A stretch of 64,000 nt of DNA from Acinetobacter piscicola (lineage in GTDB: Bacteria > Pseudomonadota > Gammaproteobacteria > Pseudomonadales > Moraxellaceae), in the NCBI RefSeq assembly GCF_002233755.1, contig NZ_NIFO01000001.1:310001-374000 (forward strand). Reading direction: 5' to 3'. Of this stretch, positions 56,290 through 64,000 are shown piece by piece (within the stretch, counting starts at the first letter, position 1; each line of letters starts with the position of its first letter). The position numbers were made by a program, and so were the translations under genes. Under the pieces are notes generated by a model, which did no database searches, was not told the DNA's origin, and saw only the letters and a program-made list of their open reading frames with translations.

Positions 56290-56986
56290 TATCATTCAAT
56301 TTTATTGAAGCATTTGATTACATATATGGAGATTTTAAACATCTTCATTATTTATCAAAAGGTCTAAAAACTAGAAATCCAGTGCCATTTTAACCAAATT
56401 AAAGTGGCAAATTTTAGTTAATTTAGTTTGATATTTGAATGATTAAATTAAAAAATAATTAATTTGAAATGAGTGATTAAATAGAATTCTATTAAAAAAG
56501 ATGTAATCATACTTTTGTTGGTTAATTTTACTTAATTTAAACTAAAAAATCTTATAGGTAAATAATGTCACTCATGATTTATAATATGTATTTTATTTAC
56601 ACCTTATTAAGGTGGGTTATTTAGACATATATTGGGTTTAATATAAGTATTGTTTTTATTTCAAATATGAACATTTAGACATTTGTTGGATTAAGCTCGG
56701 AAAATTATATTATAAAAACATGAATCATTGAATTTAACTAAATAGGGTGTAGTTATTATTAAGAATAACTTTTTTAAAACATCGTTCTTCACATGCGATT
56801 ATTAAAAGACTTAAAAGCAAAGTTTATATTGGACTGATTACTGGCTCTAACATTAGCTAAAAAAGGCTCAATGAACCTTTATAGAAGCATTAATGTAGGC
56901 AATGATTTGTAACCAATCCAAAGCTGTGATTTTTTAAAGCATAGCTTGAGTGATAAATAATCTAAGTCAATGCAAATCGCTAAAAA
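56290..56986. other. Gene-free 700-base stretch after the response regulator
   Basis: Very A+T-rich. It contains a hairpin TGCCATTTTAA / TTAAAGTGGCA (56383-56409), possibly the regulator gene's terminator. A pair of direct repeats (ATTTAGACAT...TTGG) lies at 56619-56641 and 56673-56694. No coding frame is convincing. Confidence 0.55.
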
Positions 56987-57682
56987 TTAGCGAATCTGTG
57001 CTTCTTCTAAATGACGAGAACCTTCAAGTAGCATACGAATCATAATCATGGTTTGTTCCGCAATTTTTTTTCTTTCTTCTATAGGTAAATCAATCACTTT
57101 TGCACCCATATTAAACACCAATTGGGTAATGGCTTTTGCAACTAAATCAGGATGTGCCAACTTACTGTCATTGATTTGTTCTAAGCGAATTAAATCATCC
57201 TGTAGTTCTTGTTGGAAGTAGTTCAATTGTTTATCGACAGCAAGTTTATATTGAATTGAGCCTGTATAGCCCTCACGCAGTAAAAGGCTAAGATTACCTT
57301 CATCTGCATCCAATTGTTCAATAAACACTTCGACAGAACTACGAATAATGCTGCTTTGTTTGATGGCTTTAATTCGAGCTTGATGCAGAATTCGGCGTAA
57401 GGCACCCCCAGAAAGCTCAATTAATTCAATGGCTAATTCATCAATATCTTTAAAATGTCGATAAAAGCTATTCGGTGCGATACCTGCTTCACGTGCAACT
57501 TCTCTCAAACTCAATGAAGCAATGCTTTTTTGAGGGCCGATTAAATTAAGCGCAGCTTGAAATAATTCTTCTTTTGTAATGGTTGCCTTTCTGCCAACAG
57601 TGCGCACAGATACTTTCTCAAGCTCATGATACTGCTCTTGAAGTGTAGATGGATCCTGAGGAATTGCAGAAGTCTGATTCAT
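56987..57682 (-). CDS. desT: TetR-family regulator of unsaturated fatty acid genes (DesT/FabR-like)
   Basis: A 231-residue TetR repressor. The N-terminal helix-turn-helix is 'SLSLREVAREAGIAPNSFYRHFKDIDELAIELIE', with the 'R..G....I' run before it, close to FabR and DesT. These sense the ratio of unsaturated to saturated acyl-CoA and control desaturation. Its gene is divergent from a ferredoxin reductase-desaturase pair, the exact arrangement of Pseudomonas desT-desCB, and a long perfect inverted repeat lies between. ATG at 57682 is preferred to a TTG three codons earlier. The symbol rests on context and similarity. Confidence 0.85.
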   Translation of the reverse strand: MNQTSAIPQDPSTLQEQYHELEKVSVRTVGRKATITKEELFQAALNLIGPQKSIASLSLREVAREAGIAPNSFYRHFKDIDELAIELIELSGGALRRILHQARIKAIKQSSIIRSSVEVFIEQLDADEGNLSLLLREGYTGSIQYKLAVDKQLNYFQQELQDDLIRLEQINDSKLAHPDLVAKAITQLVFNMGAKVIDLPIEERKKIAEQTMIMIRMLLEGSRHLEEAQIR

Positions 57683-57753
57683 AAATATCAAATAAATTAA
57701 ATTATTTAACCATTATAGCGTTCGAAGTCACATAAATGAAACGACTAGATACA

Positions 57754-57789
57754 ATACACATGTATATACAAATATATATACATGTGTAT
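57754..57789. promoter_or_regulatory. Perfect 15-bp inverted repeat, likely TetR operator
   Basis: Arms ATACACATGTATATA (57754-57768) and its exact reverse complement (57775-57789) with a six-base spacer. It lies between the TetR gene and the reductase gene, 33 bases before the latter's start, ideally placed to block transcription. Confidence 0.75.
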
Positions 57790-57822
57790 AATAATTAAAA
57801 TTTAGACAAATGGTGAGCTCAA

Positions 57823-58890
57823 ATGCACGCTATTGAAAAGCAAAAATCTCCTGTAAATTCGATGTTTGACATAGTTTTAGGTCAAGACAGTGTTAATTTT
57901 TGGCTACAAAAAATTAATCCACTATGGTCTGTCCATCAGGCTTTAGGAAAAATTGTTCAAAAGCAACAATCCGCAGCGGACACGGTGAGCTTAACCATTC
58001 AAGTCAATCGTCACTTTAAAATGGGGCAAGCAGGACAACATCATCCGATTATTATTGAAATAAAAGGTATTCGATACGAAAGAACCTATAGTTTGACGCA
58101 ACTTGATGATCAGCATGTGCTTTTAACGGTTAAAAAAGTAGATAAAGGTATCGTCAGCCAGTGGTTGAATGATCGTGCCAAAATTGATGATGTGATTGAG
58201 TTCGGTGTTCCTTATGGAGAAATGCTACTTCCAAAAATGCCACAAAGTTTGATTCTATTGGCTGCGGGCAGTGGTATTACACCGATGTATAGTCTAATCC
58301 AAAAATTAGCAACGACCCGACAATTAGATCAACAAGCAGTACATTTAATGTATTGGGTCAAAAAGCATGAAGATGTTGCTTTTAAACAAGCGTTTGATCA
58401 TTTCAGCGAGCAATTTCCACAATTCAAATTCGAAGTATTTTATACCCAAGAACAACATGCAGATTCACGTTTAAATGTTGCACATCTGAGTCATATTGAA
58501 AACCTTCAACACAGTATAGTCTATGTGTGTGGGCCTTCAGGCTTTGTTACAACAGCAGAAGCACTGTTTGAAAATGTCCGAGACTTCATGAGTGAAGCTT
58601 TTAGCCTAAGTCCTGTAATCACAGATGATAATGGCTTTATTAACGTGACATTAACACAGTCGAATAAAGTGGTTGCGATTCCAAAAGGACAGTCCATTTT
58701 AGTCGGACTTGAGCAGCAAAACATCAAACCACAACATGGTTGCCGTATGGGAATCTGCAATAAATGTGCGTGCAACAAAGCACAGGGTGCAACCAAGAAT
58801 TTAGTCAATGGTTCAGAAAATTCAGAACCGAATAATCTGCTGAGAATCTGTGTCAATACAGCCCAAACTGATTTAGTTATCGATCTTTAA
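57823..58890 (+). CDS. desC: Ferredoxin reductase for the desaturase (DesC-like)
   Basis: A 355-residue electron-transfer protein. It has a ferredoxin-reductase FAD-binding barrel ('RYERTYSLTQLDD'), a NAD(P)-binding domain ('LILLAAGSGITPMYSLIQKL' and 'VYVCGPSGFVTTAEALF') and a C-terminal plant-type [2Fe-2S] ferredoxin with Cys in HGCRMGICNKCAC and LRICVN. It should pass electrons from NAD(P)H to the desaturase encoded 12 bases downstream. GGTGAG precedes the ATG by seven bases. Expression is probably controlled by the divergent TetR protein. Confidence 0.9.
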   Translation: MHAIEKQKSPVNSMFDIVLGQDSVNFWLQKINPLWSVHQALGKIVQKQQSAADTVSLTIQVNRHFKMGQAGQHHPIIIEIKGIRYERTYSLTQLDDQHVLLTVKKVDKGIVSQWLNDRAKIDDVIEFGVPYGEMLLPKMPQSLILLAAGSGITPMYSLIQKLATTRQLDQQAVHLMYWVKKHEDVAFKQAFDHFSEQFPQFKFEVFYTQEQHADSRLNVAHLSHIENLQHSIVYVCGPSGFVTTAEALFENVRDFMSEAFSLSPVITDDNGFINVTLTQSNKVVAIPKGQSILVGLEQQNIKPQHGCRMGICNKCACNKAQGATKNLVNGSENSEPNNLLRICVNTAQTDLVIDL

Positions 58891-58902
58891 GCGAGTTTTG
58901 TC

Positions 58903-59997
58903 ATGAATATGCCCGTTAAAATTCAATATTTTACCAATCCTAAAAACCGTGAACTTACTCAATTTGAATTGGATGAATTAGCACGTGAGTTGGATGCAAT
59001 TAAACAAGAAGTCCTTGATGATATTGGGGAAAAAGATGCCAAATACATTAAAAAAGTGTATGCAGCGGTTCGCTATAGCAGTATTTTAGGTCGTGCTTGT
59101 TTATTTGCGGGTTGGTTCCCGCCAGCATGGTTGTTGGGTACAGGCTTACTTGGTTTTGCTAAAATCATGGAAAATATGGAGTTGGGTCATAATGTCATGC
59201 ATGGGCAATATGATTGGATGAATGACCCACGTTTTAAAGGTACAACTTACGAATGGGATATCGTTGGAACCTCAGATAATTGGCGCCAAACGCACAATTA
59301 TAAACATCATACTTATACCAATATTAAGGGTATGGATGATGATATTGGTTATGGTTTATTGCGTCTATTTCCAGAACAACGCTGGAAAGCTGGGTTTTTA
59401 TTACAACCTTTGTATGCGATTCCATTCTGTTTATTGTTTCAATGGGGGGTAGCCATTCAAAATCTTGAAATTGGTAAACTCATCTATAAACGAAAAACTT
59501 GGGCGCAGTTTAAAGAAGAGTGGAAACCAACTCAGAAAAAAATTGGTAAACAATTTTTTAAAGATTACTTATTTTTCCCACTCATTGCAGGGCCAGCAGC
59601 ATTACCTGTATTTACAGGGAATTTAGTTGCCAACGGCATTCGTAATATTTGGACCTTTAGTATTATTTTCTGTGGGCATTTTACCAAAGACGTTGAGGTT
59701 TTTCCTAAAACGGTATTGCAAAATGAAAGCCGTGGTCATTGGTATATGCGCCAAATCCGTGGTTCTTCGAATTTAACAGGTTCAGAAGCCTTTCATATTT
59801 TGACGGGTCATTTAAGCCATCAAATTGAACATCACCTATTCCCAGAAGTACCTGCACGTCGTTATCGTAAAATGGCGCCAAAGGTAAAAGCTGTTTGTGA
59901 AAAATATGGCTTAAATTATAACAATGCCAGTTTGTTTAAGCAGTACGGTCAGGTGCTTGGACGTATTGTGAAATATGCATTTCCGTTCAAGAAATAG
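58903..59997 (+). CDS. desB: Membrane fatty acid/acyl-CoA desaturase (DesB-like)
   Basis: A di-iron membrane desaturase of 364 residues. The three histidine boxes are complete: HNVMH (96-100), HNYKHH (131-136) and HQIEHH (306-311). Four hydrophobic spans surround them. It belongs to the group that adds a cis double bond to acyl chains, probably delta-9 by analogy to Pseudomonas DesB, adjusting membrane fluidity. It is second in the desCB-like operon and shares its promoter with desC. Confidence 0.92.
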   Translation: MNMPVKIQYFTNPKNRELTQFELDELARELDAIKQEVLDDIGEKDAKYIKKVYAAVRYSSILGRACLFAGWFPPAWLLGTGLLGFAKIMENMELGHNVMHGQYDWMNDPRFKGTTYEWDIVGTSDNWRQTHNYKHHTYTNIKGMDDDIGYGLLRLFPEQRWKAGFLLQPLYAIPFCLLFQWGVAIQNLEIGKLIYKRKTWAQFKEEWKPTQKKIGKQFFKDYLFFPLIAGPAALPVFTGNLVANGIRNIWTFSIIFCGHFTKDVEVFPKTVLQNESRGHWYMRQIRGSSNLTGSEAFHILTGHLSHQIEHHLFPEVPARRYRKMAPKVKAVCEKYGLNYNNASLFKQYGQVLGRIVKYAFPFKK

Positions 59998-60020
59998 TTT
60001 GGATTGAATCGTCTCTTCTA

Positions 60021-60045
60021 AAGACCACTTTCGAGTGGTTTTTTA
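60021..60045 (+). terminator. Terminator of the desaturase operon
   Basis: ACCACT / AGTGGT with a TTCG tetraloop (60024-60039), extended by A:T pairs, then a run of Ts. Confidence 0.88.
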
Positions 60046-60117
60046 CTGTGAATTACATGACTTCAACGCTAGTTTGGAGGAGAAGAAGTATGATCTAGTC
60101 TTTGGATTGATCAAAAT

Positions 60118-60435
60118 ATGAATGAAATAACGTTAGCTGAAGTTGTAGGACGTTCAATTAAAATTCGAGCACGTTATCACGAGTTGGAAAGAATAAATCA
60201 TGATGCTGAATGGACAGTGCAAGAAGATGCATTGGCATTTTTATCTGATGCAGGTTTAGTCGGTAGGTTAACGATGGCACAAACAGGAAAGTGGGTACAT
60301 AAAGGAAATGCACAAGAAGAATTGAAACATAAACTTGGGGAATGCGTTTGGTGGTTGGCCATACTTGCACATGAATTAGATTTGGATTTAACCGATGCAA
60401 CGCAATACTTTTTAAGTAAAGCTGAAAAAATTTAA
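60118..60435 (+). CDS. MazG-like nucleotide pyrophosphohydrolase family protein
   Basis: A 105-residue helical protein resembling the MazG-like all-alpha NTP-PPase group. The pattern 'AQEELKHKLGECVWWLAILAHELDLDL' has the EE..K...E(C) and late acidic helix of this fold, but one metal-binding acid is replaced. Activity is therefore less certain than for canonical MazG. The N-terminal 'WTVQEDALAFLSDAGLVGRL' fits the first helices. It stands alone between the desaturase operon and a convergent TSUP gene. Confidence 0.7.
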   Translation: MNEITLAEVVGRSIKIRARYHELERINHDAEWTVQEDALAFLSDAGLVGRLTMAQTGKWVHKGNAQEELKHKLGECVWWLAILAHELDLDLTDATQYFLSKAEKI

Positions 60436-60488
60436 GCTCAATATTTTAATCGTTTAATATTTAAATGGTTTGATAGTTTAATGTTTTA

Positions 60489-60508
60489 AAACCTCCGATA
60501 GGAGGTTC
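60489..60508 (+). terminator. Hairpin after the MazG-like gene
   Basis: AACCTCC / GGAGGTT stem with a short GATA-containing loop, 55 bases past the stop. The T-run is poor (CTATTG). Confidence 0.5.
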
Positions 60509-60550
60509 TATTGTTATGACTAACATGAAACGGAGAACATCTATTTATTT

Positions 60551-61321
60551 TTAGTTTAAAAACAAATCATAGCCCATACGACCAATTAAAAAAATCAATA
60601 AAATCAAAAAGAAAATCCGAATAAAACCACTGCCATATTTTATGGCTAATGCAGTTCCTGCAAATGAACCTAAAACATTACATACGGCTAAAATAATGCC
60701 TGCCATCCAAAGAATGTGCCCAGAAGGAATAAAGAAGAACATGGCAGAAATATTGGTTGCTACATTCACCAATTTGGCTGAGGCAGAAGCATTTAAGAAA
60801 TCAAAGGCAAAGACTTTAACGAATAAAAATAACAGGAAACTTCCAGTTCCTGGGCCGAAAATTCCATCATAAAAGCCAATCAATGCACCAAAGAATAACC
60901 CTAAGGCAATTTCTTTTTTACCTGTTTGCAAAACAGTATGAATTTGTCCTAAATCCTTTTTTGCAAAAGTGTAGATTGCAATGATGATCAATAAGAAAAA
61001 GACAATATAGCGCATGAGTTCTTTGGGAATGAATGAAACTGACATCGCACCAAAGAAAGAAAAGATGAATGCAGCGAGCATTGTTGGAATAATTAATTTC
61101 CAATTGATAGTGACTTTCTTATAGTAAGCAAAGGCTGAGGAAACTGTACCAGCCATTGCAATGATTTTATTGGTTCCGAAAACTGTGGCTAAGCTTTGTT
61201 TTGGAAATGCATGCATCAATGCAGGGAGTTGGATTAAGCCACCACCACCGACTGCAGCATCAATAAGTCCTGCGCAAAAAGCGAAAAACCCAAGGCTGAG
61301 TAGTATCGTTTCGTATTCCAT
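60551..61321 (-). CDS. TSUP (TauE/SafE) family sulfite/anion exporter
   Basis: Inner-membrane protein of 256 residues with eight spans. It has the TauE/SafE (YfcA-like) signature: 'AGLIDAAVGGGGLIQLPALM' in the first span pair and the matching second-half motif 'GALIGFYDGIFGPGTGSFLLFLFV'. Family members export sulfite, sulfoacetate or related organic anions; the substrate here is not evident. It is monocistronic, leftward, and follows the TonB receptor gene in the same direction after a strong terminator. Confidence 0.88.
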   Translation of the reverse strand: MEYETILLSLGFFAFCAGLIDAAVGGGGLIQLPALMHAFPKQSLATVFGTNKIIAMAGTVSSAFAYYKKVTINWKLIIPTMLAAFIFSFFGAMSVSFIPKELMRYIVFFLLIIIAIYTFAKKDLGQIHTVLQTGKKEIALGLFFGALIGFYDGIFGPGTGSFLLFLFVKVFAFDFLNASASAKLVNVATNISAMFFFIPSGHILWMAGIILAVCNVLGSFAGTALAIKYGSGFIRIFFLILLIFLIGRMGYDLFLN

Positions 61322-61390
61322 TGCTGAATTTTCTATCTATAGAGTCATTTTGAGAGAATAATCATAGAAGATATTCAAATAAAAGTAATT

Positions 61391-61429
61391 AAAAAGTCCT
61401 AATCTCATATTTTGAGATTAGGACTTTGG
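61391..61429 (-). terminator. Terminator of the TonB receptor gene
   Basis: AAAGTCCTAATCTCA / TGAGATTAGGACTTT, a perfect 15-bp stem with a five-base loop (61393-61427). Read leftward it continues into TTTTTAATTAC. Confidence 0.9.
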
Positions 61430-61468
61430 TGGTTTAAAATACGATTGATAAAATTTAAACCAATAAGC

Positions 61469-63679
61469 TTAGAAATCAACAGAAGTTTGTAGATAGAAGG
61501 TACGTGGTTGCCCTACGTATTTACCACCTGTTGAGTCAGAAGAACGAGTGAAGTACTGAGTATCAAATAGATTCTTAATCCCACCTGCAACTTTTAAACC
61601 ATAAAAATCTTTACCAAAGTTATAACCTGTACGAACCGCAAAAGTTGAATAACCAGGGATATCACCGATACGACCATCTGCTGTTTCTTTGGTTTGATAT
61701 TCGTCCCCAGAACCTGGCGCATGTTGTTTAGACTGGGCAAACATATCGGCATTTACGGTCCATTTCTTTAAGGTATAACCCAATCCTAAGTTTGCAACAT
61801 GACGTGAATAGTAAGGCAAGTCTTTACCGTCAAATTTACCTGCTTCAGATACAGCTTTGGTAAAAGTATAATTACTATAAACTTTAACGCCTTTTAACGT
61901 ATCTGATAATGATCCAAAATCATAACTCAGACCAGTTTCAATTCCTTTATGACTGGTTGCACCTAGATTGGTCCAAATACCTGTACCAATATTGTCAGGA
62001 CGTTCTAATAAAAGTTCTTTATCAAAATCTAGGTAAAATACGGTGAATTCAGCATTTAAACCATTGCCTAAGTATTTGGTTCCAATTTCGTAGTTATTTG
62101 ATTTTTCAGGATGTAAGCCGTCAAGAGTTGTAAAAGCTGTATTTATATTTTTATTCTGTGAATTCTTTACAGCTCTCGTTGTGACCAATTGGTTGTATTG
62201 TTGTGGGCCGAATGATACGCCTGCATTGGCAAATACATTCCATTGGTCATTGAATGCATACTGTATTGCGATATTGGGTAAGAATTCATCCGATTTAATT
62301 TTTGGATGAACTGTATTGACCGCAGCGCCATCTTGATATGCAGTGAAATCATTGTGAGTTTTAATTGACTCAAAGCGAACACCCGGTGTAATCGTCCATG
62401 CACCCAGACCAAAACGGTTATCAATATACACAGCATGGGCTTTTGTTCCACCATCACTGGTGGTATTCGGTACACGCGTTCCTGGGATACCTGTTAATGT
62501 ATTGTAGTCCGCTGTACGGCCTGAAAACTCAGAACTTTCTTCTTCTAAATAGCGATAACCTACAGTCACTTCATTATTCATTTTGCCCCATGTATAAGCT
62601 CGAGAATAACGTGGTTCGATACCAAAATATTTATAATCACGAGGCGAATTACTAATACGGCTATTGGCTGTATTGGCAATCGCAGATTCAAGATCACTGG
62701 TACGGAATGAATCGACGTAGTAGCCCAACACTTCAAAATTATTGACATCATCTTTATGGCTATATTTCACTGAAACGTCAGAACGACGACCTGCGAAATA
62801 GTTACGAAATTGATTCGATTGATAAGGATTCTCTGCATATTGTGCAGCTGTTAAACCTTCAGGCATTTCACCACGACCTTCATAATGATGCAGATTGACT
62901 GCAACTTCATCATGATCGGTAAATTGATATGATGTTTTTAACATTACGTCATCAATATCAATTTCATTGTTGGCTTCTCGGTAGCCATCACCTTTGGTTC
63001 CTGAATAAAGCAGGGCAAGACCCAAACCATTATCCATTGTTCCGCCAATGAATAGGCTTGGGCTATATTTGATTTGATCTGTACCTGTTGCAAACTCAGT
63101 GGTTAAACCGACTGAACCAGAAAGTTCTTGAGGAATAGAACGTGTCGCAAAGTTAATAATACCCCCCACGTTTTGTGGCCCAAAGCGTACTGAACCTGCA
63201 CCACGAACGACATCAACAGACTCAATATTCCCCATAGAAAGGGGAGCCATAGACAGCTGTGGCTGACCATATGGAGCAAAGGATAAAGGAACACCATCCA
63301 TCAACACAGTTGAACGCGGGGATAAACGTGAAGTTAAACCACGAACCCCTAAGTTTAAAGATACATCACTACCGCCAGTCCCGTTGCTGTCTTGAACTTG
63401 AACACCGGGAACTTGTTTTAAAGCATCACGAATTGAAGTAACAGCAGAGGCATCCATTTTTTTACGATCGATAATGGTTCGTGCACCTGCATGGTTATGG
63501 ACTTTTTCTGCATTGGCATTTTCTAACCAGTTACCTTTGGCTTGAACAACAATTGGGGCAAGCGTCTGCGTTTGATTATTGTCTTCATTTTCCGCATAGC
63601 TTATAGACGTAACAGAGAGGAAAGATAATCCAATCGCATAACTAAGGGTAGATGGCTTGAACTTTAAGCTTTGTAGCAT
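61469..63679 (-). CDS. TonB-dependent siderophore receptor (FecA-like)
   Basis: Outer-membrane receptor of 736 residues. It has a signal peptide (LSYAIGLSFLSVTSISYA), a TonB-box-like 'APIVVQAKG', and a plug domain (about 65-180: 'IRDALKQVPGVQVQDSNGTGGSDVSLNLGVRGL', 'TVLMDGVPLSFAPYG', 'VDVVRGAGSVRFGPQNVGGIINF'). A 22-strand barrel ends in aromatic 'FYLQTSVDF', as required for outer-membrane insertion. Plug and barrel motifs resemble the ferric-citrate receptor group, but ligand is not provable. Two Fur-box-like sites upstream point to iron regulation. No fecIR genes are adjacent. Confidence 0.92.
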   Translation of the reverse strand: MLQSLKFKPSTLSYAIGLSFLSVTSISYAENEDNNQTQTLAPIVVQAKGNWLENANAEKVHNHAGARTIIDRKKMDASAVTSIRDALKQVPGVQVQDSNGTGGSDVSLNLGVRGLTSRLSPRSTVLMDGVPLSFAPYGQPQLSMAPLSMGNIESVDVVRGAGSVRFGPQNVGGIINFATRSIPQELSGSVGLTTEFATGTDQIKYSPSLFIGGTMDNGLGLALLYSGTKGDGYREANNEIDIDDVMLKTSYQFTDHDEVAVNLHHYEGRGEMPEGLTAAQYAENPYQSNQFRNYFAGRRSDVSVKYSHKDDVNNFEVLGYYVDSFRTSDLESAIANTANSRISNSPRDYKYFGIEPRYSRAYTWGKMNNEVTVGYRYLEEESSEFSGRTADYNTLTGIPGTRVPNTTSDGGTKAHAVYIDNRFGLGAWTITPGVRFESIKTHNDFTAYQDGAAVNTVHPKIKSDEFLPNIAIQYAFNDQWNVFANAGVSFGPQQYNQLVTTRAVKNSQNKNINTAFTTLDGLHPEKSNNYEIGTKYLGNGLNAEFTVFYLDFDKELLLERPDNIGTGIWTNLGATSHKGIETGLSYDFGSLSDTLKGVKVYSNYTFTKAVSEAGKFDGKDLPYYSRHVANLGLGYTLKKWTVNADMFAQSKQHAPGSGDEYQTKETADGRIGDIPGYSTFAVRTGYNFGKDFYGLKVAGGIKNLFDTQYFTRSSDSTGGKYVGQPRTFYLQTSVDF

Positions 63680-63758
63680 GAGCGTCCTTGAAAATTCTAT
63701 GAGAATATGTGCAATTAAAATTTAGTTCATTTTAATCTTTTGTAATCTAAATTTAAAT

Positions 63759-63777
63759 AAACATGATTATCATTTAT
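63759..63777 (-). promoter_or_regulatory. Fur-box-like site upstream of the TonB receptor
   Basis: TGATTATCATT at 63764-63774 matches the central TGATAATCATT of the Fur consensus except for one base. It sits about 85 bases before the receptor start. Confidence 0.6.
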
Positions 63778-63810
63778 AACTATTGCTTAGTTAAAATTAA
63801 TTGAATTTTT

Positions 63811-63829
63811 AATAAATAATGATCATTTT
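63811..63829 (-). promoter_or_regulatory. Second Fur-box-like site
   Basis: AATAATGATCATTTTA, a TGATCA-centred palindrome with the flanking AAT/ATT of Fur boxes, about 50 bases farther from the receptor gene. Weaker than the first. Confidence 0.4.
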
Positions 63830-63914
63830 AGATATCGCCTTTAGCTGTGTATTTTAATGCACCATTGGCTTATTGATATTGAATGCGCTGTTGTCGCAGC
63901 GAATATGCAGGCAT

Positions 63915-63945
63915 GAAAAAACCGTGCATGAGCACGGTTCTTATT
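63915..63945 (-). terminator. Terminator of the leftward gene entering from the right edge
   Basis: AACCGTGC / GCACGGTT with an ATGA loop (63920-63939). Read leftward it is followed by TTTTTCATGCC. Confidence 0.9.
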
Positions 63946-63958
63946 GATTAAATTAAAC

Positions 63959-64000
63959 TTATTTCAGTTGAATTGAACCATTGGCATTCACAGTCACTTT
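63959..64000 (-). CDS. 3' end of a leftward gene (partial)
   Basis: Only the last 13 codons and the TAA stop are inside the window, reading KVTVNANGSIQLK. The strong terminator 15 bases past the stop supports a real gene end. Too little is present to name the product. Confidence 0.6.
   Translation of the reverse strand, partial: KVTVNANGSIQLK

Noticed and set aside
1..64000. tRNA, rRNA, CRISPR or insertion sequences
   Set aside because: No cloverleaf with a GTTCGA-type arm, no rRNA segment, no regularly spaced repeats and no transposase frame were found by eye. Hairpin repeats present are terminator-like.

Overview
The window looks like a chromosomal segment of an Acinetobacter species (Moraxellaceae). 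The grounds are strongly A+T-rich intergenic DNA, codon use typical of that genus, a ComEC competence channel, a TetR/desaturase pair of the DesT-desCB kind, a pair of CSLREA-domain proteins with GlyGly-CTERM tails, and a single LolC/E-type permease beside LolD. Species cannot be fixed from the sequence alone. No tRNA, rRNA, insertion sequence, prophage or CRISPR array is visible. Most of the window is core chromosome with small accessory loci between the housekeeping genes.

Layout. 1-6.5 kb: purL, a multi-hairpin intergenic element, a 41-residue membrane peptide gene and a gltP-type dicarboxylate/glutamate symporter. 6.7-11.7 kb: a leftward export operon (TolC-like outer membrane factor, HlyD-like adaptor, two ABC-2 permeases) without an ATPase gene. 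11.8-18.2 kb: SRPBCC protein, GNAT acetyltransferase, serC, a hypothetical protein, YaiI-family protein, EamA transporter and a PilZ protein. 18.2-24.9 kb: lolC/F-lolD, comEC, an LpxL-like acyltransferase and an S49 peptidase. 24.9-29.7 kb: alpha/beta hydrolase, purMN, an AI-2E family permease and hda. 29.8-37.2 kb: two tandem CSLREA/GlyGly-CTERM surface proteins, then two TelA-family genes plus a membrane protein. 37.3-43.6 kb: a cysteine-less DsbA/FrnE-like protein, ahpF, an AraC regulator divergent from an AhpD-like gene, azoR divergent from a LysR regulator, and three copies of a two-hairpin repeat at the 3' junctions.

43.7-47.6 kb is a metal/metalloid resistance block: arsC divergent from arsR-acr3-arsH, then a CadR/PbrR-like MerR regulator divergent from a cation diffusion facilitator, with a clear MerR operator. 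47.7-54.8 kb: PI-PLC-like protein, a lipoprotein, rluA, rapA and a second AI-2E family permease. 54.8-57 kb holds a LuxR-type response regulator with an apparent N-terminal internal duplication, flanked by two roughly 700-bp gene-free stretches. 57-60 kb: a desT/fabR-like TetR gene divergent from a ferredoxin reductase and a membrane fatty-acid desaturase, with a perfect 15-bp inverted repeat between them. 60-64 kb: MazG-like protein, TSUP permease, a TonB-dependent receptor with Fur-box-like sites and the 3' end of a leftward gene.

The less ordinary items are the ATPase-less export operon, the tandem CSLREA pair, the TelA pair, the three-copy bipartite hairpin repeat, the self-duplicated response regulator N-terminus and the DsbA-fold protein with no cysteines. 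No wholly new system can be demonstrated; most functional assignments rest on family motifs read by eye.
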